Shown: positions 45,006 through 54,425 of the stretch, in pieces | How the letters are laid out: each line of letters opens with the position of its first letter | Position numbering within the stretch: position 1 is the stretch's first letter | NCBI GenBank assembly: GCA_964465375.1 | Contig: CAYXIJ010000004.1 | Coordinates: 1 to 64,000 of the forward strand | DNA from: CAJWKT01 sp964465375 | Lineage (GTDB): Bacteria; Pseudomonadota; Gammaproteobacteria; Steroidobacterales; Rariloculaceae | Direction: 5' to 3' | DNA length: 64,000 nt | Position numbers and translations under genes: made by a program | The notes under the pieces: generated by a model | The model's database searches: none | What the model was told of the DNA's origin: nothing | The model's input: only the letters and a program-made list of their open reading frames with translations

Positions 45006-46244
45006 ATGTTTTTGATCGATCTTGGTATCTCCGCAACCGTCCGGACCCTTAATGCTGGGGGTGCCATGCTAAAAAAGTGGGGGCTTGCGACCCCAGACCT
45101 TAGTTTCAAAAAACTTGAATATCTGGCCAAAAAACGAACAGGGCTTTCTAATTTTGGTGACTGGGCATTCCAGAGGCCACTTGAAAAACTCATAGGGGCA
45201 TATGAACAAGAAGCGAATCTAACTATGTTAGGCCGTATCACTGTGCACGAACTCATTGCTAATGTCCTTATGAACCTTCTTTTATTAGAAGAAAAAAGAC
45301 GATGCCAACCCAGCATAGAAGCCGAGCCGATTACTGATCCCGTTTTTATTATTGGCCTACCCCGGACCGGAACCACACTTCTTCATGGACTAATGGAGCA
45401 GGATACTAAAGTTAGGGTACCCCAAACTTGGGAGGTTATGTTTCCAGCAAACTGTTCAGGCAATACTGAAGAATCTAGCAACGCACGAGACCGTACCCGC
45501 AATCGTCTTAATTGGGCTAACCGGTTAGCACCTGGATTCAAGCGCATCCACAACATTGCGCCTGAACTCCCGCAAGAATGTATAGTTATAACTGCGCACG
45601 TCTTTCTTAGTACCCAGTTCCACACTGCGTGCAATGTTCCCTCCTATCAAGACTGGTTTGAACAAGAACCTCAAAAATTAGCATATGAATTCCACCATCG
45701 ATTACTACAACATCTGCAAATCGGGCGCACCCCTCAACATTGGGTACTTAAAGCGCCTGGCCATCTATTCGCATTAGATGCCCTCCTAAAACGCTACCCA
45801 GACGCTAAAATTATTCAAACTCACAGAAACCCCCTACAAGTAATGCCCTCTATGGCTAGCCATGCTACCGTACTGAGACGTGCACTCAGTAACCAAGTTA
45901 ACCCAAAAGAAGTAGCCCATGACTGGGCTATGCGTTGGAATTTAGCTCTCGGAAAATTCTTGGGAGTTAGGGATCGATCACCCTCAGATCAATTCTTAGA
46001 TGTGTACTACGACGATATTGAACGCGAACCACTGGAAACAATTTATCGCATTTACGATTTTTTAGGATGGAAGATAGGGGATAGGGCCAATCAAGCTATG
46101 AAAATATTTTTAGATTCCAATCCAAAAAACAAGTATGGCGTACATCGTTACTCACTCGGACAATATGGTTTGAGTCCAATGAGGGAACGGAAAAGATTCC
46201 GAGCCTATTGCGAACGTTTTTCTATTTCGACAACAGAGAAATGA
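45006..46244 (+). CDS. sulfotransferase family protein
   Basis: 412 residues of PAPS-dependent sulfotransferase fold. The 5'-phosphosulfate loop is FIIGLPRTGTTLLHGLM (about 118-135) and the 3'-phosphate-binding region is IIQTHRNPLQVMPSMAS. Such proteins sulfonate hydroxyl groups on lipids, sugars or small molecules. It follows ispA by 67 bases in the same direction, raising the possibility of a link to an isoprenoid product, which is speculation. No sulfate-activation genes are nearby. Confidence 0.87.
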   Translation: MFLIDLGISATVRTLNAGGAMLKKWGLATPDLSFKKLEYLAKKRTGLSNFGDWAFQRPLEKLIGAYEQEANLTMLGRITVHELIANVLMNLLLLEEKRRCQPSIEAEPITDPVFIIGLPRTGTTLLHGLMEQDTKVRVPQTWEVMFPANCSGNTEESSNARDRTRNRLNWANRLAPGFKRIHNIAPELPQECIVITAHVFLSTQFHTACNVPSYQDWFEQEPQKLAYEFHHRLLQHLQIGRTPQHWVLKAPGHLFALDALLKRYPDAKIIQTHRNPLQVMPSMASHATVLRRALSNQVNPKEVAHDWAMRWNLALGKFLGVRDRSPSDQFLDVYYDDIEREPLETIYRIYDFLGWKIGDRANQAMKIFLDSNPKNKYGVHRYSLGQYGLSPMRERKRFRAYCERFSISTTEK

Positions 46245-46294
46245 CAGACACTGAAAATCAGGCTGGACAAACAGCCAGCTACCCAGTAGAGCCA

Positions 46295-47935
46295 TTATTT
46301 TTGAGGAAGATCCAAACGAAAATCAGCGAACTGCTCTCGGAGTTCTACCTTTGATACCTTGCCAGTTGCGGTGTGTGGAATTTCATCCACAAAAACTAGA
46401 TCATCCGGAATCCAAAAATCTGCCACTTTCCCTTTAAATAACCCCAGAATGGTGATTTTATCTGGGATGGCTCCTTCGTTCGGCACCACAACAAGCAAGG
46501 GTCGTTCTCCCCATTTCTGGTGGCCGACACCGATCACCGCTGCCTCTAAAACACCCGGGTGAGACACCGCAAGATTTTCAAGTTTGATGGAACTGATCCA
46601 TTCGCCTCCAGACTTAATGACGTCTTTTGTGCGATCTGTGATACCTAGATTGCCCTCCGGATCAATCGTGGCCACATCACCGGTGGAAAACCAACCATCA
46701 GCATCAAATGCATCATCAGATCCCTCGGAGCGGAAGTAATTGTCACAAACCCACCAACCTCGAACTTTGAGATCTCCGAAAGCTTTTCCATCCCATGGAA
46801 GCTCCTGGCCATCATCATCGACGATTTTCATTTCCACCCCGAAAGGCGCCTTACCCTGCTTGGCGCGAATCACATCGAGCTCAGAGTCTTCAAATCTTTC
46901 CATGGGCTTGCTAAGAGTATTGACTGATCCCAGTGGACTCATTTCTGTCATTCCCCAAGCATGATGAGTATAGACGCCGTGTTTATCTTGGAATTCTTTC
47001 ATTATAGATAGAGGGCATGCTGCACCCCCAACAACGGTACGCTCCAAAGAATCAACCGTGGTACCTGTTTCTTCGAGGTAAGACAAAAGTGCGAGCCAAA
47101 CCGTGGGCACACCAAGTGCCACAGTAACGCTCTCGCCTTCAATTAGGGCCTGAAGAGTCTTGCCATCCCCCATCTTTGGGCCAGGTAAAACCATCTTTGC
47201 GCCAGATATAAAGGCAGAATAAGGCGTACCCCAGGCGTTAACATGAAACATGGGTACCACTGGAAGCACCGTGTCACGCCGACCCAAAGCTAGGGCATTA
47301 CGTTGACAGGTTGCATACGCATGGAGCACCGTTGAACGATGATCGTAAAGAACACCCTTTGGGTTCCCAGTGGTCCCAGAGGTGTAACACAATACGCTCG
47401 CAGTACCCTCATCTAAGACAGGCCACTCATAATCCTCAGAAACCTCATGAAGAAGTGTTTCGTAACATTTAATTGATGGTAATGACGTCTGAGGCATTTT
47501 GTCTTCAGATGACAAGACAACGTAGGTTTCAATTTTAGGGAGCTGATCAGATAATTTTTCTACAAGTGGCAAAAAAACGGGATCAAAAAAAAGCGCTCGA
47601 TCCCCTGCATGATTGAAAATGTACAAGAGTTGCTCGAAAAAGAGTCGTGGGTTGACAGTATGTAAAACATAACCGGCACAAGAAACCCCGTAATAAAGTT
47701 CAAGATGGCGAAAATCATTCCAAGCCAAGGTTGCAACACGGTCCCCTTCTGCCAGTCCAAGCTTATGCAGTACATTAGCCACCCGATGTGCCCTGCGAAT
47801 GATATCCTTGTAGGAGCATCGGTGGAGAGAGTTTTCATCAGTAACAGAGACTACCTCTGTATCTCCGTATTGCCTGCCTGCAAACTTCATTATTTCTGTA
47901 ATTAGCAGCGGGCTTCTCATCATCTGACCCTGCAT
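46295..47935 (-). CDS. fatty acyl-CoA synthetase (AMP-binding)
   Basis: 546 residues of the adenylate-forming acyl-CoA ligase family. The AMP motif is CYTSGTTGNPKGVLYDH, with WGMTEMSP, DGWFSTGDVATIDPEGN and the C-terminal catalytic Lys in HTATGKVSKVELR. Closest in form to medium/long-chain fatty acid-CoA ligases. GCAGGAGAG precedes the ATG. It is convergent with the sulfotransferase gene; GGCTG-GACAAA-CAGCC at 46261-46276 lies between the two stops. Confidence 0.93.
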   Translation of the reverse strand: MQGQMMRSPLLITEIMKFAGRQYGDTEVVSVTDENSLHRCSYKDIIRRAHRVANVLHKLGLAEGDRVATLAWNDFRHLELYYGVSCAGYVLHTVNPRLFFEQLLYIFNHAGDRALFFDPVFLPLVEKLSDQLPKIETYVVLSSEDKMPQTSLPSIKCYETLLHEVSEDYEWPVLDEGTASVLCYTSGTTGNPKGVLYDHRSTVLHAYATCQRNALALGRRDTVLPVVPMFHVNAWGTPYSAFISGAKMVLPGPKMGDGKTLQALIEGESVTVALGVPTVWLALLSYLEETGTTVDSLERTVVGGAACPLSIMKEFQDKHGVYTHHAWGMTEMSPLGSVNTLSKPMERFEDSELDVIRAKQGKAPFGVEMKIVDDDGQELPWDGKAFGDLKVRGWWVCDNYFRSEGSDDAFDADGWFSTGDVATIDPEGNLGITDRTKDVIKSGGEWISSIKLENLAVSHPGVLEAAVIGVGHQKWGERPLLVVVPNEGAIPDKITILGLFKGKVADFWIPDDLVFVDEIPHTATGKVSKVELREQFADFRLDLPQK

Positions 47936-48084
47936 ATCGCTCTCCTGCCTTAGTTAAGAGGGAAAATATACCTCCCACGCGCTGCACAGGGTAGCGAATA
48001 ACGCAACATACTTCGCGAGCTAAGTTTATAAACCTGAAAATTTAACTTGAGTCTGAGATTAAAAAAAGAGATAGTTTTCCCTTG

Positions 48085-48426
48085 ATGAATGAAAATTATA
48101 TAGAGATAAGAAAAACGCTAATTGAAAAACGCGATGAACTGACAGTGCGCCTAGAAAATATTAAAGAAAATATTACTGGGGGCCGAAGTGCTGACTCACA
48201 AGAACAAGCCCAAGAACTAGAAAATGCAGAGGTAGTTGATGCACTTGGCAACGAAGCCAGGCTCGAACTTAGCCAAATTGCGTGGGCTTTAGAGCAAATA
48301 AAAAATGGTAGTTTTGGTATATGTGTCAATTGCGATGAAGAGATTCCCATTGCTCGGCTTAAAGCACATCCATTTGCGGCCCTTTGTATTCGTTGTGCCA
48401 CAGCAGCAGAGCAGAAAAATGGATAA
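48085..48426 (+). CDS. DksA/TraR family zinc finger protein
   Basis: 113 residues: an N-terminal coiled-coil region and a C4 zinc finger, CVNC..C-x17..CIRC in GICVNCDEEIPIARLKAHPFAALCIRC. Members bind the RNA polymerase secondary channel or act as small regulators; this is the short form, lacking the DksA coiled-coil length. ATG 48085 is preferred; the TTG one codon earlier is possible. It is divergent from the acyl-CoA ligase gene. Confidence 0.9.
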   Translation: MNENYIEIRKTLIEKRDELTVRLENIKENITGGRSADSQEQAQELENAEVVDALGNEARLELSQIAWALEQIKNGSFGICVNCDEEIPIARLKAHPFAALCIRCATAAEQKNG

Positions 48427-48440
48427 CCGCCACATTCCGT

Positions 48441-49430
48441 TCAAGGCAGAGGGTGCTGTTTAAGACTAGCGAGAAAAACCTCTGAATCCACGTTCGACCC
48501 AGATAACACAACACCTACGCACTCATGTTCGAATGTCGACCGGTTGAGCACGGCAGCAAGAGCCACAGCACCAGAAGGCTCAAGTACAAGCTTAAGATGC
48601 GTGGCAGCAAATGCTACAGCGTAACTGACTTGAGTGTCGTTGACCGTTACCCCACCACTCAATAGTTCCTGATTCAAAGCGAAGGTAATCAAACCAGGCA
48701 CAGGCACCATAAGGGCATCACAAATTGTAGGGGGATGGCCCTGAACCATCTCCCTGTTCCCAGTCTCCAGCGAACGAGTCGTATCATCATAACCGTCAGG
48801 CTCAACGGCAAATACAGAACACTCGGGAAACTCCGCTTTCAGCGCAAGACCACAGCCCGCGCTTAGCCCACCCCCTCCGCAGGGCACGAAAACCTCGCCG
48901 AGCTGCAGTCCCCTAGCCCTAGTCCAATGTGCGAGTTCCAGTCCCACTGTACCTTGACCTGCAATGATGTCTGGATGATCAAACGCAGGAACTAATGCTA
49001 AACCACGTTTTTCAGCAATTTGCGAGGCTATGTACTCACGGTCCTCGGAATATCGATCATAAAATACAATCTCAGCACCCAAAGCTTGGGCATTGGCCAT
49101 CTTGATCTTTGGCACATCCTTCGGCATAACAACTGTAGCCTTTATACCCAACCACTTGGCAGCTAACGCAACGCCTTGAGCATGGTTTCCAGAAGAAAAT
49201 GCTACAACACCCGCTCGGCATTCATCAGGACTAAGTTGCAAAAGATGATTTAGTGCGCCGCGGATCTTGAAACTACCTCCGCGCTGCAAAGACTCAGCCT
49301 TGATAAGCACACGAGTACCGGCCCGCTCATTCAAAATACCTGACTCTAAAATAGGTGTCTCAATAACCCGATTTCTTAGACGGGTGACCGCCTCTTCCAC
49401 ATTTGACATTTTGGGTAACATCTTGGGCAT
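48441..49430 (-). CDS. threonine/serine dehydratase
   Basis: 329 residues of the PLP fold-type II serine/threonine dehydratase family. PLP Lys is in GGSFKIRGALNHL, the substrate loop is SSGNHAQGVALAA, and the phosphate-binding glycines are in PCGGGGLSAGCGL. There is no ACT regulatory domain, so it resembles the catabolic or biodegradative form that deaminates threonine or serine to the 2-oxoacid. Another start lies seven codons in. It is divergent from the cobalamin riboswitch. Confidence 0.9.
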   Translation of the reverse strand: MPKMLPKMSNVEEAVTRLRNRVIETPILESGILNERAGTRVLIKAESLQRGGSFKIRGALNHLLQLSPDECRAGVVAFSSGNHAQGVALAAKWLGIKATVVMPKDVPKIKMANAQALGAEIVFYDRYSEDREYIASQIAEKRGLALVPAFDHPDIIAGQGTVGLELAHWTRARGLQLGEVFVPCGGGGLSAGCGLALKAEFPECSVFAVEPDGYDDTTRSLETGNREMVQGHPPTICDALMVPVPGLITFALNQELLSGGVTVNDTQVSYAVAFAATHLKLVLEPSGAVALAAVLNRSTFEHECVGVVLSGSNVDSEVFLASLKQHPLP

Positions 49431-49447
49431 AGGAAACTCGGCGCAAC

Positions 49448-49476
49448 TTGCTATGGACCTAAGTCAGGATTATATT
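49448..49476 (+). promoter_or_regulatory. sigma-70-type promoter for the riboswitch and btu operon
   Basis: TTGCTA (-35) and TATATT (-10) with a 17-base spacer. Transcription would begin about ten bases after the -10 box, at the first bases of the riboswitch. Confidence 0.6.
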
Positions 49477-49485
49477 GCCTATTGA

Positions 49486-49665
49486 CGGTGCCCCGCTGAG
49501 GGTTTTAAAGGGAACACGGTAAGGCCTCAAGTCGATGCCGTGGCTGCACCCGCAACTGTAAGTGGCGAGCTCATCTTTCAACATCTGCCACTGGGCTACA
49601 TAGCCTGGGAAGGCGAAGGGTTGAGCATGGAGCCGCAAGCCAGGAAACCTGCCGTCATGTCGTCC
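49486..49665 (+). promoter_or_regulatory. cobalamin (B12) riboswitch
   Basis: Conserved elements in order: GGGAACACGGT, GCCGTGGCTGCACCCGCAAC, TGTAAGTGGCGAG, GCCACTGG, CTGGGAAGGCG, and the B12 box AAGCCAGGAAACCTGCCG at about 49637-49654. The downstream 140 bases to the btuB start contain a GCGGT-CTTTT-ACCGC hairpin (about 49700) that may form the expression platform; no long U tract is present, so control may be translational. Binding of adenosylcobalamin would repress the B12 uptake genes downstream. Confidence 0.95.
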
Positions 49666-49831
49666 ATCCGGGAGGCGGGTTGACTCAACGGAGCGGTCTT
49701 TTACCGCAGCGGCGATGCTGAGAGAGCGGGTTACCGGCGTGTGATTCCAGAGACCATGCTGCAGCTCAAAAGGGCTAGTCGATAACTCGGTTCTCTAGTG
49801 TCTGGTGTCGTCACTACGGGAATACAGAGTC

Positions 49832-51754
49832 ATGTCTGTCAAAAGTCTAGCCCAACTTGGTGTTATTGCCTTGCTTGGTGTATTAACGGCATATCCCTCT
49901 AGTGCCCGATCACAGTCCGCTCGACCAGAAATTGAAGAAATCGTTACCAGCGCTAGCTCCATACCCTTAGAGGCACGGAAAGTGGGCAGCTCTATTACTG
50001 TTATCACAGCGAAAGATCTCCAAGAACAAGGTATTCGATACGCGGCTGATGCTCTACGCAACGTACCCGGAGTAGCTGTAAATCGCGCCGGATCATTCGG
50101 TAGCTTCACTCAGATCAGGCTACGCGGAACAGAGAGTAACCACGTACTGGTTCTAATTGATGGAATCGAAGTAGCACCTGCCAACTCGGGAGAATTTGAT
50201 TTTTCCACCTTGCTAACCGACAACATTGAACGCATCGAAATCCTCCGTGGACCGCAGAGTGGGCTGTATGGGTCAAATGCACTAGCAGGTGTAATCAGTG
50301 TGACGACCCGTCAAAATCTTGAATATCCTGACCTGTCGGTCTCCCTTGAGCATGGATCGTTCAAAAGTTCGCAGTTGTCATTCAATGGAAGAGTCGCCAG
50401 TGACAGGAAAAGCGGCAATATCAGTGTCATCTATCGGGGCACTGAAGGTGCAAATATTTCCCAATTGGGCGACGAAAAAGACGGTGACAAAAATCTTACG
50501 ATTTCTGGTCACGGCGACCTCTTGCTCCACAAAAATCTCTGGTTGGACGGTTCCTACCGTTACGTCGAAAAGCATACTCAAACGGATGATTTTGACTTCA
50601 CAGGAGGGCCTACCCAAGGTTGGTCCATCGATGGTCCAGGGCAATCAAATACCCGCGACGTTAATCTTGCAGCGAGGGCAACTTGGTTAAACAGAAAAGG
50701 TAATTGGTCTACTCAATTTAGTGCAGCCTACACTGAAGCAGAATTAGATGCAGATGGAAATTTTGGCCCTTTTGGCTCTAAAACATCAAGAACTAAATTT
50801 GCTCTACAAACGACGATGACTATGGATCAACCATCAGCGCAAATAACTCATTTTCTCACTGGGTTTGCCGAGCACGAGGAAGAAATTTTTCGCGATAGAT
50901 TTCCTTCGGACCCTTCTCAATACCCCACACTTACCAGAATGCTTAATGGAATAGGAGTCGAATACCGTACTGAGTTCAGCCAGAAACTCTACCTATCAGC
51001 GGTACTGCGCCGTGACATAAATAAAGAATTTGACGATGCGACAACCCACCGATTAACAGCTACCTACCTAGCTCATCAAAAACAAACACGCTTTCACACC
51101 AGCTACGGTACGGGAGTAACTAATCCTACCTTTGTCGAGCAATTTGGATTTATACCGAAGATCTTTACCGGAAATCCCGATCTGAAGCCGGAAAAATCTA
51201 CGGGCTGGGATGTAGGTATTGAACATAGCTTTTCTGAAGATCGTGCATCCATTGATATCACATACTTCAGATCAAATTTACAAGACGAGATCAAAACTAT
51301 TTTCCCCTCTGTCAGCAATGCTGCGGGGAAAAATCATAGGCGCGGTGTTGAGGTAAGTTTTTTAGGTAGACTTAACGAGCAAATCAACCTAAGTGGGTCT
51401 TATACCTATTTACACTCCAAGGACCTGGACGGAACTACCGAAATTCGTAGACCAAAACAAACAGCAAACGTGAGTTTCAATTATCGATTTCCCGGAGAGC
51501 GCACTAGAATTCATGCAAGCGCAATACACAACGGGAGTATGCTGGATTATGACTACAGAAAAGGCTATGTACCCGCTAAAAACCAGCTAGATAGTTACAC
51601 GCTGATTAATCTTGGTGGCTCGATACTGCTAACAAAACGATTAGAATTCTACGGATGGATAGAAAATTTGTTCGACCAGCAATACGAGGAAGTGCTGACC
51701 TATAACACCCCTGGTCGTGGATTTTACGCCGGAATTAGATTATCGATAAACTGA
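49832..51754 (+). CDS. btuB: outer-membrane vitamin B12 receptor (BtuB-like)
   Basis: A 640-residue TonB-dependent receptor: a signal peptide (about 1-27), a plug with PEIEEIVTSASSIP, VGSSITVITAKDL and RIEILRGPQSGLYGSNALAGVISV, and a barrel ending in GRGFYAGIRLSIN. Placed behind a cobalamin riboswitch and ahead of BtuFCD-type genes, it is most likely the cobalamin receptor. ATG 49832 is preferred to the upstream GTG. Confidence 0.93.
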   Translation: MSVKSLAQLGVIALLGVLTAYPSSARSQSARPEIEEIVTSASSIPLEARKVGSSITVITAKDLQEQGIRYAADALRNVPGVAVNRAGSFGSFTQIRLRGTESNHVLVLIDGIEVAPANSGEFDFSTLLTDNIERIEILRGPQSGLYGSNALAGVISVTTRQNLEYPDLSVSLEHGSFKSSQLSFNGRVASDRKSGNISVIYRGTEGANISQLGDEKDGDKNLTISGHGDLLLHKNLWLDGSYRYVEKHTQTDDFDFTGGPTQGWSIDGPGQSNTRDVNLAARATWLNRKGNWSTQFSAAYTEAELDADGNFGPFGSKTSRTKFALQTTMTMDQPSAQITHFLTGFAEHEEEIFRDRFPSDPSQYPTLTRMLNGIGVEYRTEFSQKLYLSAVLRRDINKEFDDATTHRLTATYLAHQKQTRFHTSYGTGVTNPTFVEQFGFIPKIFTGNPDLKPEKSTGWDVGIEHSFSEDRASIDITYFRSNLQDEIKTIFPSVSNAAGKNHRRGVEVSFLGRLNEQINLSGSYTYLHSKDLDGTTEIRRPKQTANVSFNYRFPGERTRIHASAIHNGSMLDYDYRKGYVPAKNQLDSYTLINLGGSILLTKRLEFYGWIENLFDQQYEEVLTYNTPGRGFYAGIRLSIN

Positions 51755-51774
51755 TTTTAGGACTCATCCGCTAA

Positions 51775-52647
51775 GTGATCCCCATAGTACACAAGATCAG
51801 AACGATTGCATTGATCTGCGGATTATGGATCACAGCATGCCTCACCTTTGCCTCCGAAAAACCTAACCGGATAGTTTCTATAAACGTGTGTACCGATCAT
51901 CTTTTGTTCATGCTGGTGGATCGTACGCGTATTGCATCACTAACCCATCTTGCTGGGGACCCATATAACTCCATGATAGTTGAAGAAGTCCAGGGCATAC
52001 ATTTGAATCGTGCTACTGCTGAAGAAGTTATCGCTCTTGCTCCCGACCTGGTAGTAGCGGGTGCTTTTAATTTTCGTCCCACGGTAACTACCCTTAGGAA
52101 ATTGGGATATAGGGTGAAAGAGATTCAACTCGCCTCGAGTTTGCAAGATATCAAGACAAACCTCACTAGCTTAGGCCGAGCCGTCGATGAAATTGAAAGA
52201 GCAGAAGCATTAATCACCGTATTCAATCGGAGACTAAAACACTTGACCTACCGAGACGAAAAAAAACCACTACTTTTTGCAAGGTACGAGGCTAATGGCT
52301 GGACGGTTGGTCAAAATACGCTGATTGCTGATGTGGCTTCAGCTGCCGGATTCGAAACTATAGGTGAGCAGCTGGGATTTACTGGAAGACGGTATCTCTC
52401 GCTAGAGCAACTTTTACTACTTCGGCCAGATCTCCTCGATCTAGGTTATAACTGGAAAGAATTACCGGCTCTGGCCTCAGAGAAATTTAAGCACCCTGCA
52501 CTATCTGAGCTGCTAAAAAACACTGCGCTAGTAAAAATACCAAATCCAGCGTGGGCCTGCGGGTCTCCCTATACCCTAGGAGCCCTAGCCAAACTGAGGC
52601 GTGCTAGGGATCAACTGGATCTTTTGGGACTACGGAATACATTGTGA
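51775..52647 (+). CDS. btuF: periplasmic cobalamin-binding protein (BtuF-like)
   Basis: 290 residues: a signal peptide (about 1-27) and a class III helical-backbone binding protein. NRIVSINVCTDHLLFMLV, LNRATAEEVIALAPDLVVAG and NPAWACGSPYTLGALAKL are typical of the BtuF/FhuD/FepB group. GTG start 20 bases after btuB. The stop overlaps the btuC start by four bases. Specificity for B12 is inferred from the riboswitch. Confidence 0.87.
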   Translation: MIPIVHKIRTIALICGLWITACLTFASEKPNRIVSINVCTDHLLFMLVDRTRIASLTHLAGDPYNSMIVEEVQGIHLNRATAEEVIALAPDLVVAGAFNFRPTVTTLRKLGYRVKEIQLASSLQDIKTNLTSLGRAVDEIERAEALITVFNRRLKHLTYRDEKKPLLFARYEANGWTVGQNTLIADVASAAGFETIGEQLGFTGRRYLSLEQLLLLRPDLLDLGYNWKELPALASEKFKHPALSELLKNTALVKIPNPAWACGSPYTLGALAKLRRARDQLDLLGLRNTL

Positions 52648-53645
52648 GAAACCTTCCATCCTATCCAGTATTAATAGCGGTTCTATTCACAACAACCTTA
52701 CTTGCGTTTGTAACGTCAATATTAATAGGACCAACTGAGCTGGGTTTTAGAGATCTAGTAATAGCCATTTTTGGCGAAGACCCAAGAATGACTACAACGA
52801 TCATAGGAGAAATTCGTTTGCCCCGAGCTATATTGGGTTTACTGATCGGATCCACCCTCGGCCTGACCGGCGCATCCTTACAGGGCTATCTCCGGAATCC
52901 ACTAGCAGAGCCCGGAGTAATCGGGATCTCAACAGCAGCGGCATTAGGTGCCGTGCTTGCCATCTACACTGGGTTGTCATCAAGTGTTCCGTTAGCGCTC
53001 CCTATTATGGCTATTGGGGGATCTTTGATCGCGGTTCTAGTATTACGGGCATTAGCAGGAAGCGGGAGTATTCTCACTCTAATTCTGGCAGGAGTTGCAA
53101 TTTCCAGTCTTTGCGGAGCTTTAACGTCTTTAGCTTTGAACCTTTCTCCCAATCCCTTTGCATCACTTGAAATTGTTTTCTGGCTGCTAGGATCAATCAC
53201 CGACCGGAGCATGAATCATGTCTGGCTAGCAGCTCCTTTCATACTCTCAGGTTGGGTATTACTCGTATTGAGCGCCCGAGCCCTGGACATTCTAAGCCTC
53301 GGAGAGGAAACAGCAATCAGCCTAGGCATCAATCTGGAGCGAACACAGTTATTTATTATCTTTGGTACCGCGATCAGTGTAGGTGCAGCTACAGCAGTTT
53401 CTGGTGTTATCGGGTTTGTTGGTCTCGTCGTTCCTCACATACTGCGCCCCTGGGTCAACTATTCCCCCAGCCGCCTATTGCCCGCCAGTGCCCTTGGGGG
53501 TGCCACGCTTCTTTTGTCTGCGGATGTGCTAGTTCGATTAATTACTCCTGGCACAGAATTAAAGCTTGGCGTGGTCACTGCTTTTTTTGGGGCACCTTTT
53601 TTCCTGCACCTCATACTTAAAACCAAAGCTACCTTTAATACATGA
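52644..53645 (+). CDS. btuC: FecCD-family permease (BtuC-like)
   Basis: A 333-residue membrane permease of the FecCD family with about nine or ten helices. Signature blocks: GEIRLPRAILGLLIGSTLGLTGASLQGYLRNPLAEPGVIGIS and VSGVIGFVGLVVPHILR. GTG start within the btuF end (GTGA). It overlaps the ATPase gene downstream in the same way. Confidence 0.92.
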   Translation: MRNLPSYPVLIAVLFTTTLLAFVTSILIGPTELGFRDLVIAIFGEDPRMTTTIIGEIRLPRAILGLLIGSTLGLTGASLQGYLRNPLAEPGVIGISTAAALGAVLAIYTGLSSSVPLALPIMAIGGSLIAVLVLRALAGSGSILTLILAGVAISSLCGALTSLALNLSPNPFASLEIVFWLLGSITDRSMNHVWLAAPFILSGWVLLVLSARALDILSLGEETAISLGINLERTQLFIIFGTAISVGAATAVSGVIGFVGLVVPHILRPWVNYSPSRLLPASALGGATLLLSADVLVRLITPGTELKLGVVTAFFGAPFFLHLILKTKATFNT

Positions 53646-54412
53646 GCCTTAAAGCAAAAAACATCTGTGTTTTTATACACAAACGAAAAATCATAGATGG
53701 AGTCTCTATAGAACTCGAACGTGGTAGTTTGATCGGATTGATAGGTCCCAATGGGGCTGGAAAATCATCCCTCCTGAAAACCCTTGCAGGGGTGCAAAAC
53801 CACACCACAGGCGAAATCTTGATTAATGGAAGGCTAGCCGAACAATTTTCCGCTGAAGCGCGGGCGCGCACTGTTGCCTACCTGCCACAAAACCGGCGAA
53901 TAGAATGGCAACTGCCTGCCCGAACTTTAGTAATGCTTGGTCGCTTCCCGCACCGGCAAGCATTTAAAGCCCCGTCTGCTGCATGTGAAGCTGCAGTAGA
54001 TCGCGCTCTTTCAGCAGTAAACGCCACGGAATTCTCAAAGCGCAGCGTGACAATGCTATCTCAGGGAGAAAGCGCACGAGTCTTTCTCGCTCGGGCGCTC
54101 GCTGTAGAGGCTCCTTTTTTATTGGTGGATGAACCTACGGCTGATATGGACCCTTATCACCAGATTCATGTTATGGAGATTCTCAAAAATGTAGCAAAAA
54201 GTGGTGTCAGCATTTTAGTTGTCCTCCACGATCTAACGCTCGCAGCCCGATTCATGGATAAACTTCTACTAATGAAACAAGGACAAATAGTTGATAGCGG
54301 TGCCCCCAAGGAAATCCTGACTGCGGAAAATCTAGAGCACGTATATGGTATCTCGGCGCTGAATGGGAAGGAGGGAGACAGGGCCTATATTATTCCATGG
54401 AGCCGAGTGTAA
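53642..54412 (+). CDS. btuD: ABC transporter ATPase (BtuD-like)
   Basis: 256 residues with GPNGAGKSSLLKTLAG (Walker A), LSQGESARVFLARAL (signature) and FLLVDEPTADMD (Walker B), then the switch His in VLHDLTLAAR. It starts in an ATGA overlap with the permease. It completes a btuB-F-C-D operon under one riboswitch. Confidence 0.92.
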   Translation: MSLKAKNICVFIHKRKIIDGVSIELERGSLIGLIGPNGAGKSSLLKTLAGVQNHTTGEILINGRLAEQFSAEARARTVAYLPQNRRIEWQLPARTLVMLGRFPHRQAFKAPSAACEAAVDRALSAVNATEFSKRSVTMLSQGESARVFLARALAVEAPFLLVDEPTADMDPYHQIHVMEILKNVAKSGVSILVVLHDLTLAARFMDKLLLMKQGQIVDSGAPKEILTAENLEHVYGISALNGKEGDRAYIIPWSRV

Positions 54413-54425
54413 AACCAAAACTACT

